DNA from: Methanocorpusculum sp.
Lineage (GTDB): Archaea > Halobacteriota > Methanomicrobia > Methanomicrobiales > Methanocorpusculaceae
Direction: 5' to 3'
DNA: 64,000 nt
Assembly (NCBI GenBank): GCA_029987115.1
Contig: DALTWK010000007.1
Location: forward strand, 9,299 to 73,298
This document shows positions 1 through 7,486 of this stretch, piece after piece (position 1 is the stretch's first letter; each line of letters begins with the position of its first letter). The translations under genes were made by a program, and so were the position numbers. A model generated the notes under the pieces. That model had not been told where the DNA came from. It saw only the letters and a program-made list of their open reading frames with translations, and searched no databases.

Positions 1-218
1 TTCTTCCAGAAACAGATTCGTATCTACCATGCAACATTATTATTCACAGTTTCTTTATTTCCTTTTTGGAACATTCAAAAAAATGGAGAGCAAGTATTTA
101 TCAATGATTCAACGAGGGGATAGTACTCATCATTGGAAAAAATATGAATTGACAGATTTTTTAATACTGCTTTCCATGCAATTACTTGCCTTCTAACATC
201 CGATGAGGTTAACAACGT

Positions 219-578
219 CTACCTTCGTCCGCCATTGAAGAACACTGGAACACCCGACCGGTGACCGCGTGAATATGGAATATGCGGTGATGATGCAAGG
301 ACCGGCGTATCCATAATCAGCCCGCTGCTCTGTTTTCTGAACTTCTGGAGATAGGTTGCCGCCCACACCAGGGCATCCAGCCGATCCGGTGATTTTGAGT
401 CACCGGGAACCCACTCTGTCATCTGCTCTTCGAGTTCAGGAAAGAAACCGACGTGATGCACAAGACCTTGTTCATACAACGCCGCAACCGGTTCTGCTCG
501 AATTGCTTTTCCGTGTGTTGTCCGTACCGGAAAACAGGGCAGCGATGGATTTACTGAATGAATCGTATGGGCAATCAT
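219..578 (-). pseudogene. Phage large terminase, C-terminal fragment
   Basis: This reads as the last ~110 residues of a phage large terminase (the packaging ATPase/nuclease of tailed viruses). The diagnostic stretch is RAEPVAALYEQG followed by VHHVGFFPELEEQM, WVPGD and SPDRLDALVWA, the conserved C-terminal end of the nuclease domain in siphovirus terminases. The ATPase half and most of the nuclease are missing. The fragment lies head to head with a C-terminal fragment of a portal gene that starts about 60 bases away, so a deletion appears to have fused the interiors of two neighbouring viral genes. It is not expected to make a functional protein. No other terminase sequence is visible in the window. 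Confidence 0.75.
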
Positions 579-636
579 CTCACCTCCCTGATTGGTTTCA
601 TAGACAGCACCATCGGCAAACGGCAGCGAGGAATAT

Positions 637-892
637 GCTGCAGGAGAATCTCAGACGGCTGCCGAATTATTATCTTCTAGCGAATCATTATCCGGAAACC
701 TGGCATGCTGAAGTACATATCGAAACCTCAATGGTAGAAGACATTGCATCAAACAGGGAAAAAGCAAAGATGATTTTCGAAACAAAATGCGGAACAGTGA
801 ACGAAGTCAGAGAACTGCTCGGATTAGAGGGAGTGTCAAAGGAAGAGATGAAAGAAATGATGGAGGAATGGAAGCTGGGAGATACTAATTAG
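637..892 (+). pseudogene. Phage portal protein, C-terminal fragment
   Basis: The 85 residues encoded here match the end of the intact portal protein at 45868-47094 almost residue for residue (LLQENLRRLPNYY, NHYP.TWHAEV, NREKAKMIFETKCGT, GVSKEEM). Similarity begins abruptly at about base 637 and runs to the stop codon. Everything upstream in the same frame (from 356) is antisense to the terminase fragment and not portal-like. This is a relic of a second provirus related to the one at 17.4-47.1 kb, not a separate gene. Confidence 0.8.
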
Positions 893-1350
893 AGCAGGGA
901 AACAGAGAGAGGACGCCATAATATTCGATGTTAATGACAACAGCGGTAATGAACATGACTGCAGTTCTCCGTATTTCAGAAGTGAAAGCAGTGGGACACC
1001 GAATCCTATGAGAATATCATCGATGTCAGGAAATTGGATTATGTTCTCTTCCTCGCGCCGGCACTGCAAAAAGTTTCCCTTTTCCAAATTTGGGAAGTGG
1101 AACTGGGTCCAAAAAAACCCGAGAGTACTTCTTTACAATAATTTTCGGCATCTCAAACATCTGAAATTCCACACATTTTTATTCAGAGAAGTTAACCTCA
1201 AATCGCTTTTAAAATCTGAAATTAACGATGATTATGACTTAGATTACTATCAAAGACAAAATCTGCTAAACCACCCAAATATCAAAAACTTCAAATTAAC
1301 GACTAAATTCAAAAATATCAAATAATTATTATTTAATTTTAAAAATAGAC

Positions 1351-1524
1351 CTTGCGCGACCGAATCGAAATACGCCAGAATTGAGCGATTTAGCGTGCGC
1401 GGTCATCATAAATGTGTTATGAAATCCGTAAAAATTCACACAATGAACAGGACCGGTTACTGCAAAATCCTTGTCTCTAGCGTCTTCATGTGATTTCCAA
1501 ATCGCTCAAATTGGAATGCGCAAG
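1351..1524. repeat. Imperfect long inverted repeat in gene-poor DNA
   Basis: Between the portal relic (ends 892) and the integrase (starts 1723) I find no convincing gene. The stretch is AT-rich and contains a nested inverted repeat: cttgcgc at 1351-1357 pairs with gcgcaag at 1518-1524, and ttgagcgattt at 1381-1391 pairs with aaatcgctcaa at 1499-1509. The arms have different lengths, so the structure is imperfect. It could be an old element end, an integrase or replication site, or chance. Confidence 0.35.
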
Positions 1525-1722
1525 CCAAAATAAGCCAATATTTAGAAGTATACGAATTACCGTGTTTTGAAAGTAAAGTAAAAAGTGAAAAGACTTCAAA
1601 ATAAGCTTAAAACGTCCTGACGGGGTATGCACCCTTCAATCATGGGTATGATACATATTTTCCACACCCCCTCACATTTATAAAGAAATGTTTTTATAGT
1701 TGATTCCATTATTTCTCAGCCG

Positions 1723-3255
1723 ATGAGAAACCAAAGATTTCACAGAACTGAGGCGGCAATCTTAAAAGAGGTGAAAGGCTATTATAAAAAAGCCCTTGAC
1801 GCTGGAAAGATAACGCAACAAGATGCAGAATTGATTCAGGAATTTACTAATGAACTCTCCGGAAGCGTAGGTGCTCTGCGTGAACTCAAACTGGTAGGAT
1901 CACTGATTCTCAACCGCCAGCATTTTCCGGAATACAGCACCATCACCACACTTGAAGTTCAAGCAGGTATCAAAGACATTATGACTGCTGTCAAAGAAGA
2001 CGGCATAACACCGAGATACAAAAACAACACCATTCACGACCGCATTAAAACTGCCAAACGCTTCTTCCTCTGGATGTGCGAAAATGGTTATGGCAAAGAT
2101 CTGAACGAAAAGAAACTGAACAAAATCCGCTCACCGTCGCCGGACAGAATGACAAAAACTGCGGCCGATATTCTCTCTGAAGATGAGGTTAAATCGATGC
2201 TGCTTGCCGCCCGCAATGATCGGGATCGGGCCCTTATCTCTGTTATTTATGAAGCAGGTCTCCGCAGCCGTGAGATTGCCGATCTCACCTGGGGGGATTT
2301 GAAGTTTACCGAATGGAGTGTGGTTTTGAACACGGCGGGAAAAACGGGCATCCCGCGATATGTGCCGCTCGTTATCTCTCGACCTTACCTCGCAATCTGG
2401 AGGAACCGGTTTCCGGAGGACAATTCCAACCCGGATAAGTTTGTATTTGTCGGCTACACTGCATCTCCGAAGTACAACTATGAGCACCTTCCGTTAACCT
2501 ACACAACTATTGCAAAAATTGTCAAGGAAACGGCATTGCGTGCCGGTATTGAAAAGCACATCACACCGCATATTTTCCGCCACTCCCGGATTACCCACCT
2601 GATTCAGCAGGGTGTTCCGGAGACCTACATCAAGAAGATGATGTGGGGAACGACTACAACAAATATGTTCCAGACCTACGCACATATCGTCAATACCAAC
2701 CTCGACGACTGTATGGCGGAACTTCATGGTATCGAACGCCCGAAGACGGACATATGCCGCAAATACGAACGCACGCTGGAACCGCGTCAGTGCCACCGGT
2801 GCGGAACCATCAACACGCCGACAGCAATCTATTGTGAAGTTTGCGGAATGCCGCTGACAAAAGACGGCATTGAATCGATCGAGATGCGCAAAGCTGAACT
2901 GATGGAGATGATTGACGATGACGATATGCTGAATGACATCGTCAGCGCAGCACGTCTCCTCCATGCCCGCAAAGCAGCCGCAGAACCGGCATCTGAGAAA
3001 TCGGCCGCCGAACCGTCATCCCTGATGGGAGACCCGCAGATCTACCGGCAAACGAAGCCCGACTACCTGATTCATACGGAAGATATTCGGAATCAGTATC
3101 AGCAGCTCCCGGTCTTCGATAATCTCTCGACCCCGAGTGACACCCCTCTCCCGGCCTACTGCGGGAAGATAATGCCAAGCACGCAGCCCCGCACCCCAGT
3201 CTACCCGAACCACGACAGCAAGAAGGTAAAACCGAAGTACCTCCAGGGAATCTGA
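1723..3255 (+). CDS. Tyrosine recombinase/integrase with C-terminal zinc ribbon
   Basis: A 510-residue site-specific recombinase that would cut and rejoin DNA at attachment sites. An N-terminal SAM-like DNA-binding domain occupies about residues 50-135 and the catalytic domain about 150-335. The active-site set is visible: R181 (GLRSRE), K207, H283-I-F-R286, W308 in the usual His/Trp position, and the nucleophile Y319 (QTYAH). A C2-C2 zinc ribbon follows (C357, C360, C371, C374), a fusion common in archaeal integrases, and then a proline-rich tail of about 100 residues. The start at 1723 is about 40 bases downstream of a TATA-like tttataaa. The three small genes downstream fit the end of an integrated plasmid or virus. 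No att site could be defined. The gene looks intact. Confidence 0.9.
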   Translation: MRNQRFHRTEAAILKEVKGYYKKALDAGKITQQDAELIQEFTNELSGSVGALRELKLVGSLILNRQHFPEYSTITTLEVQAGIKDIMTAVKEDGITPRYKNNTIHDRIKTAKRFFLWMCENGYGKDLNEKKLNKIRSPSPDRMTKTAADILSEDEVKSMLLAARNDRDRALISVIYEAGLRSREIADLTWGDLKFTEWSVVLNTAGKTGIPRYVPLVISRPYLAIWRNRFPEDNSNPDKFVFVGYTASPKYNYEHLPLTYTTIAKIVKETALRAGIEKHITPHIFRHSRITHLIQQGVPETYIKKMMWGTTTTNMFQTYAHIVNTNLDDCMAELHGIERPKTDICRKYERTLEPRQCHRCGTINTPTAIYCEVCGMPLTKDGIESIEMRKAELMEMIDDDDMLNDIVSAARLLHARKAAAEPASEKSAAEPSSLMGDPQIYRQTKPDYLIHTEDIRNQYQQLPVFDNLSTPSDTPLPAYCGKIMPSTQPRTPVYPNHDSKKVKPKYLQGI

Positions 3256-3370
3256 TTCCTTGGAAAAACCCCTTCCGGCGACCGATATCTCCCGGGTGCT
3301 TTCGGGCCTTATATACAAGTTTATGGTAATGATAGAGTAGTAAGTTCTCAATCTTACTACGAGTTGAATC

Positions 3371-3538
3371 ATGAACACAGAAACAGTATCGATTAAAATT
3401 TCCCCGGAAGAGAAAGACCGACTCATTCAAGTGTGGAAATCGGAACCGGGAGTTACCTCCTGCAGCCAGTACATCCGTCAGGCTATAGAAGAAAAAAGCG
3501 GCGGATCAGTCTTCGTCAAAGGAGGAATCCGGGAATGA
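3371..3538 (+). CDS. Small ribbon-helix-helix-like protein
   Basis: A 55-residue protein beginning MNTETVSIKISPEEKDRL: a short beta strand followed by two helices with SQYIRQAI, the pattern of CopG/Arc-type ribbon-helix-helix DNA-binding proteins. Such proteins act as dimers and often repress their own operon. It is the first gene of a three-gene operon; its stop overlaps the start of the next gene (ATGA at 3535-3538). A TATA-like ttatatac near 3310 could serve as promoter. It probably regulates the integrated element. Fold assignment is by pattern only. Confidence 0.6.
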   Translation: MNTETVSIKISPEEKDRLIQVWKSEPGVTSCSQYIRQAIEEKSGGSVFVKGGIRE

Positions 3539-3783
3539 ATCAGGATAAAAACAGCGCGCCGGAGGGAATCAAAGATTTCACAGTTGTATTGAGTTCCTCC
3601 GGCCGTTATAATTATCTCAAAAGTAGTATTAAAAATTTATCTGATGTTCCTGTTGTTTCCCGGAAAGAACTGCAGGCGATAACAGAAGGAGATATCTTTC
3701 TTCAAGCCGCGGCATATGTCGCATTCCAGCGCGGTATCTGGCGGCATCCGGACGGTGAGGATGATGTATGTTCCCTTCTCTGA
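3535..3783 (+). CDS. Hypothetical 82-residue protein
   Basis: I do not recognise this protein. It starts at the ATG that overlaps the stop of the ribbon-helix-helix gene, which suggests translational coupling, and it ends 20 bases inside the next gene. The sequence is soluble and mixed, with no membrane segment. Its middle and end (ELQAITEGDIFLQAAAYVAF) look helical. Its place in a compact operon beside an integrase is the main support that it is real; it may be an element-encoded accessory or partner of the upstream protein. Confidence 0.45.
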   Translation: MNQDKNSAPEGIKDFTVVLSSSGRYNYLKSSIKNLSDVPVVSRKELQAITEGDIFLQAAAYVAFQRGIWRHPDGEDDVCSLL

Positions 3784-4078
3784 CGAGGAGATTCTGGAGG
3801 CGGCGGCGGCTGTCTCCATTGACGACAGCGGAAAACCCTGCTGCTTCAAATCGAACGATGTTAGGCTGAAACTGCTTGACCCGTACTTTAATTATCTGGG
3901 GCGCGACGGAAAAGGCGACCAGCGGGTTTCGTCGATAACCAGTCAGCGGGTCTCGCGAGTTCTCCGAAGAAATCCGAAACTGTTTTCGGTTGCCTATTAT
4001 TCCAGCGGAAGAGTGCGACGATTCTGCCGCTCTGCTTCTTTTTTAGGAATGCATTTTGCTTCCGAGAGCGTATCTTGA
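3761..4078 (+). CDS. Hypothetical 105-residue protein, possible winged-helix
   Basis: The start chosen is the first of two tandem ATGs at 3761, preceded by a ggtgagg ribosome-binding sequence; it overlaps the upstream gene by 23 bases. The order is an acidic helical N-terminus (FSDEEILEAAAAV), then a segment with DVRLKLLDPYFNYLGRDGKGDQRVSSITSQRVSRVL, written here only to locate it at about residues 30-65, that resembles a helix-turn-helix followed by a basic wing. Last gene of the small operon downstream of the integrase. Function unknown; a DNA-binding role is inference. Confidence 0.45.
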   Translation: MMYVPFSDEEILEAAAAVSIDDSGKPCCFKSNDVRLKLLDPYFNYLGRDGKGDQRVSSITSQRVSRVLRRNPKLFSVAYYSSGRVRRFCRSASFLGMHFASESVS

Positions 4079-4085
4079 TATGGTG

Positions 4086-4178
4086 CGGTGCCGTTCCTTA
4101 ATTGGTAGTTGACAGATATCGGAGAATTGTTTCCATTACTGCGTTTCAGAGACACAGCAAATTCTCCGCACGGCACCG
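4086..4178. ncRNA. Two-stem folded element (possible small RNA or terminator)
   Basis: Two perfect 9-bp inverted repeats are nested: cggtgccgt (4086-4094) with acggcaccg (4170-4178), and cggagaatt (4120-4128) with aattctccg (4160-4168). The outer and inner stems could stack, leaving about 25 bases on the left side between them and a 31-base inner loop. The element lies just after the small operon and before the convergent RNase III-like gene, followed by tggtttttg. It may be a structured small RNA, a bidirectional terminator, or an attachment site of the neighbouring element. Confidence 0.4.
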
Positions 4179-4204
4179 TACTGGTTTTTGCAAAATCCGC
4201 TCTT

Positions 4205-4684
4205 CTATTTGCGGGTTGTCTCTATGCAGTTCCGCTGAGGAAAACCGCCGACGGTTTCAAACATGGTTTCCACTGCTTCTATTCCGCCGTCGAGATAGAC
4301 TGCGCCTGCCAGAGCTTCAAAGCACTCGGCTGAGACGCGGCCGCTTTCCCAGATGCGCATCTCCTTTTCGCCTTTGCCCCAGGAGACATAGGATGCGAGA
4401 TCGATGGATTCGGCAAGACGCCGGAACACCGTCATGTTGACGAGATTGGTTTTCTGCCGGGTGATTTCTCCTTTGTCTGCAACACCGGCATCGATGATGT
4501 CTTTGATGACGACGGTATCAAGAACGGAATCGCCGAGGACAGCGAGATAATCCATGGCTTTGGCTATCGGCAAACCGTGTTCACGGGCATAGGCGGTCCG
4601 TGTCAGCGCGTGCTGAAGGTACGAAGTATTCGTGAAAACATATCCGATTTTCTGATAGAGGGAACTGATGGTAACAGGGAGCAT
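4205..4684 (-). CDS. RNase III-domain protein (no dsRNA-binding domain)
   Basis: A 159-residue protein covering only the catalytic domain of RNase III, which cleaves double-stranded RNA as a dimer; bacterial enzymes usually carry an additional dsRNA-binding domain that is absent here. Recognisable parts are the N-terminal helix with FTNTSYLQHALT, the signature region YLAVLGDSVL, GEITRQKTNLV, and FEALAGAVYLDGG. The Asp of LGD and the Glu of FEAL are present, while the Glu that normally precedes FLGD is Ala here, and the usual Asp before FEAL is Glu, so activity may be altered. It ends just after the tRNA-Gly gene on the same strand, and the gene probably starts at ATG 4684. Confidence 0.75.
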   Translation of the reverse strand: MLPVTISSLYQKIGYVFTNTSYLQHALTRTAYAREHGLPIAKAMDYLAVLGDSVLDTVVIKDIIDAGVADKGEITRQKTNLVNMTVFRRLAESIDLASYVSWGKGEKEMRIWESGRVSAECFEALAGAVYLDGGIEAVETMFETVGGFPQRNCIETTRK

Positions 4685-4690
4685 AGAAAG

Positions 4691-4761
4691 TGCGGTAACC
4701 GGGGATCGAACCCGGATTGTGAGCTTGGGAAGCTCAAGTCATGCCATTAGACCATTACCGC
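4691..4761 (-). tRNA. tRNA-Gly (anticodon CCC)
   Basis: A complete 71-base cloverleaf on the minus strand: seven-pair acceptor stem gcggtaa/ttaccgc with discriminator A, anticodon stem tgagc/gctca with loop TTCCCAA (anticodon CCC, glycine), and T arm ccggg-ttcgatc-cccgg. CCA is not encoded, as is common in archaea. It lies just upstream of the RNase III-like gene on the same strand. tRNA-Gly genes are frequent integration targets, but I see no duplicated 3' end near the integrase. Confidence 0.95.
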
Positions 4762-5036
4762 CTTACACTGAATGGTTGTTGTTCTGCGGGGAAAAGGCTT
4801 CTTGCTTTCCGTCCTGTTTTGCCCGGATAAGAAACCGTTTATTATTGCAGATTCTATAGATACAGGTAAGCGGGACATTCCTAACCATGTTACTCACCGT
4901 TTCATAGGACGTCATACGAGGGAAACAGCTGTCAAGTACCCTCCCCACCAATGAGATACTGTCCCGCTCGCTTTTATGCCGGAATTGTTTTGTCAAAAGA
5001 TTACTATCCAAGAAACTTCAATGATAGTAGAGACTT

Positions 5037-5483
5037 ATGAAGAAAACCACGTATCTTATTCTCAGAGCATCGGTTGCTCTCGCTCTTGTTGTGCTCTTCT
5101 TCATTTTTATTAAACTGCATCAGCCGCTCTTTATTCTTCTTCCGCTGGCTGCGGTTCTTGTTCTTTATCTCATATTCCGGAAACGTCTTATCAGCGGATA
5201 TCAGGATGAGCGTGAAGCGATGATCAATGCCAAATGCGCTTCTGCAACCTTCCGTGTCGGTGCGGTTGTTTTCACGCTGGCAAATCTTGCGCTTGCCGTT
5301 TATGCGTTCGGCGTTCCGCACATGCTTATGCCGCACGGTCCGTTCCCGCAGCCGCCGGTAATGCAGCCGGATCTCGTCGGGCTGATTGCATTCGGCGAAA
5401 TCATTCTTCTCCTGTGCATGTGCTTTGTCCATTTCGGATTCCGTGTCTACTACGAACACAAGTACGGCGAATATGTGCAGTAA
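5037..5483 (+). CDS. DUF2178-like membrane protein
   Basis: A 148-residue integral membrane protein. Four hydrophobic segments are visible: about residues 7-24, 28-46, 68-92 and 115-140. Between the second and third is the charged motif LISGYQDEREAMINAKCASAT, located near residues 52-72, which is typical of the small archaeal DUF2178 family. Family function is unknown. The gene stands alone between the tRNA and the convergent histone gene. The start at 5037 follows agagacttatg with no strong ribosome-binding sequence, so the message may be leaderless or short-leadered. Confidence 0.7.
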   Translation: MKKTTYLILRASVALALVVLFFIFIKLHQPLFILLPLAAVLVLYLIFRKRLISGYQDEREAMINAKCASATFRVGAVVFTLANLALAVYAFGVPHMLMPHGPFPQPPVMQPDLVGLIAFGEIILLLCMCFVHFGFRVYYEHKYGEYVQ

Positions 5484-5596
5484 GGAAAAGAGTTATCTTC
5501 AAAGAAGTCGACCTTACAGATAAGAATGCTAACGTGACGACACGCAGACATTCCCACAATTGACAGAATCTCTTTAGATTCCCGTATTATATCCAA

Positions 5597-5640
5597 TAAA
5601 AAACGGCGGAGATCTTGGTAAATCACCTCCCTCGTTTTTG
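5597..5640. terminator. Probable bidirectional terminator
   Basis: An aaaaaacg / cgttttt pair flanks an inner ggag / ctcc pair between two convergent genes (the DUF2178 membrane protein and the histone). A/T runs on both sides would serve termination in both directions. The rest of 5484-5747 holds nothing else I can recognise. Confidence 0.45.
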
Positions 5641-5747
5641 AAGGACTGTTTTCGTAATTATGTGAAAAGGAGAACTGTTCCCTCTCTGATATCTTCAGAG
5701 AAGGAAATGCATTACCAGATTATTCCTTGGGGTGTGTATGAGTTTCG

Positions 5748-5945
5748 TTACTGTGCAAGCTTGACGTCGTCTGCTTTAAGGGTGACGCGGCCTGCGTTCT
5801 TTGCGATTGCTGCTGCCTTAACTGCAAGTTTTGCTGCGTATTCTTCAACTGCTGCGACGAGTGCTTCTGCTGCGTCTTCGCCGATGCGTTCTGCGCCTGC
5901 ATTCTTTGCAATGCGGACAACTGCTGCTTTTGGTAAATCAGTCAT
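5748..5945 (-). CDS. Archaeal histone
   Basis: A 65-residue single-histone-fold protein that packages DNA as dimers and longer assemblies. The sequence has the usual order: MTDLPKAAVVRIAKNAGAER (N-terminal helix and first DNA-contact loop), a long alanine-rich central helix, and AGRVTLKADDVKLA (second loop and C-terminal helix). The start at 5945 gives the standard archaeal histone length; an upstream in-frame ATG at 5993 would add an untypical 16-residue leader. No N-terminal tail, as in other archaeal histones. It is monocistronic and transcribed convergently to the DUF2178 gene. Confidence 0.93.
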   Translation of the reverse strand: MTDLPKAAVVRIAKNAGAERIGEDAAEALVAAVEEYAAKLAVKAAAIAKNAGRVTLKADDVKLAQ

Positions 5946-6038
5946 GATTATCAGGTTATACATGGATTTGGCGGAAATAAAAGGTTTTTGCACAGTTGAC
6001 GGATTTTGACGCTGATTTACCGGTTTATCCGACCGGTT

Positions 6039-6209
6039 TCAGTCGTAAAGATATGCTTCCCGGAGCCAGTTGGCGTCCAGGAACCGCCGGAACTTCCGTC
6101 GTCTGATACCTTCAGCTCTGATGCCCCGCATTGCCCGGTACCGCGGAATTCTCCGTTTCGGGGGGAGCATCCGTTCAATTTCTTTTCTGAGTTCTTCCTG
6201 CTCCGCCAT
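6039..6209 (-). CDS. Small basic protein of unknown function
   Basis: A 56-residue, strongly basic sequence starting MAEQEELRKEIERMLPPK and containing GIRRRKFRRFLDANWLREA. I do not recognise the family. The same core, RRRKFRGFLDENG, appears 0.8 kb away in a decayed copy (6867-7055), which supports it being a real protein family. An in-frame ATG at 6239 is an alternative start. No operon partner is evident. Confidence 0.35.
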   Translation of the reverse strand: MAEQEELRKEIERMLPPKRRIPRYRAMRGIRAEGIRRRKFRRFLDANWLREAYLYD

Positions 6210-6333
6210 AATTGCTGCGGCACTTCTGAATCGTATCATAGAGGATAATGGAACATTCAGTAATAAACACTTTCTGACAGCGGGAACCCGGCTAATGCTA
6301 TCCAGTGATAATATGTTGTGAGAAAAAACGATG

Positions 6334-6545
6334 GAGCCGGGGAAATGTCTTGGTCCTCCGTCACAGCTGAAAACCGGAGGACAAAGCTATAGCAAACTCT
6401 ACCAGACTATATTTGATTCTTCCGCCCCGACTCACGTATACCTGTTTGCTCTCGGCAAATAATCATCTATCGGGTGTGTGATTTCAGAAACAGTGATCGT
6501 TCAGCCGGGGAAAAGCAGTCGGAAAACCGAGAATCGTAAACTCTC
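6334..6545. repeat. Pair of similar short hairpin-bearing motifs
   Basis: The gene-poor stretch 6240-6866 has two related segments: near 6334 (gccggggaaatg, later aaaaccggaggac and aaactct) and near 6496 (gccggggaaaag, later ggaaaaccgag and aaactct). The first contains a perfect 8-bp stem, gtcctccg (6353-6360) with cggaggac (6375-6382). They may be short RNA-coding or regulatory repeats. Nothing else is recognisable in this interval. Confidence 0.25.
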
Positions 6546-6866
6546 TTCACGTGATTTAGGAACGATGAATTTCAGCGGGTGAAGAAAGAAGCTATTGCAA
6601 TCTTGTGCGCTTGTGGTCAGGGTATTCCCGGTTTGCCGGAATACTATTTGCTGTTCGTGAATAATCATTTGCTGGTGGCGGTTGGTTTAAAATGGACGGG
6701 GGGCACTTTCGCGGTGCACGGTCATGGGTATATATACCACCACATCGTATCTTATTATCGGCCTTAGAGGCCATGGCTTTACTGATTATTCAATATCGGA
6801 GTACAGGCTTTTGTACGAGCCTGAATATCCTGAATCTATTTTTTTTGCTGATTTATCTTAGCAGAT

Positions 6867-7055
6867 TTAATGAGGATTATGAATCCCGTTTTCATCCAGG
6901 AATCCCCGGAACTTCCGCCTGCGGAGACATTCTGCTCCGATGCCGTGCATGGCTGCATACGGCAGATGGATTCTGGTTTTCGGTTCAGGGTCGGCATTTA
7001 TTCTCATGAATCGCCCGAGACTTTCGTTCGATGTCGGCCTGATATTTTCCTTCAT
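6867..7055 (-). pseudogene. Decayed copy of the small basic protein
   Basis: The minus-strand reading contains YAAMHGIGAECLRRRKFRGF and LDENG, aligned with YRAMRGIRAEGIRRRKFRRF and LDANW of the gene at 6039-6209. The N-terminal half is unrelated, so this appears to be a fragment or a diverged copy. Function unknown. Confidence 0.3.
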
Positions 7056-7069
7056 GGTATCATTGGAAT

Positions 7070-7486
7070 TTAGAATACTTCGAAATCGAAAGCTGCTCCA
7101 TGCCGTCTCGGCTTCGGCGGAGGAACATACTCAGGGAATTTTGAGTGGCCCGGATAATCTTCAATCTGTAAATCGAAGTTCTCTTCATCTATGTTATTCT
7201 GGATTAACGTAACATAGAAGCAGACTTGACTGCCGGTACTGGTTACGACATGCTGTATGAATTCAGGCATGCCGTTGTACCAGTCGTTCATCTTTTTGGA
7301 AAACTCGTCTTTCTGAGTTCCGGACTCGACGATAGATGATGGTTTGTAGGGATTTCCCTCGATGACAATCTGATAGATGACTTCGCCTGTTTTCTTCTCA
7401 ACAACTTTGGCTCTCATAGCTTCTTGTAATAGTCGCGGATGAAGGATGCCGTCAGGTTTCTTCTCCGTCGTCAAATTCATCTGCAT
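7070..7486 (-). CDS. Hypothetical protein at the end of the defence operon
   Basis: A 138-residue soluble protein that I cannot assign. It starts 35 bases inside the DUF262 gene (overlap 7452-7486) and so is probably translated together with it. The sequence has a beta-rich middle (VIYQIVIEGNPYKPSSIVE) and a proline/arginine-rich end (VPPPKPRRHG). Its position suggests an accessory factor of the GmrSD-like nuclease; that is inference from context. Confidence 0.55.
   Translation of the reverse strand: MQMNLTTEKKPDGILHPRLLQEAMRAKVVEKKTGEVIYQIVIEGNPYKPSSIVESGTQKDEFSKKMNDWYNGMPEFIQHVVTSTGSQVCFYVTLIQNNIDEENFDLQIEDYPGHSKFPEYVPPPKPRRHGAAFDFEVF

Noticed and set aside
1008..1325. 105-residue plus-strand reading in the AT-rich stretch
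   Set aside because: Low-complexity Lys/Asn/Phe composition, no motif, no ribosome-binding site and no operon partner.
4691..4761. tRNA-Gly as the attachment site of the integrase element
   Set aside because: The RNase III-like gene lies between, and I found no second copy of the tRNA 3' end near 1.3-4.2 kb or elsewhere.
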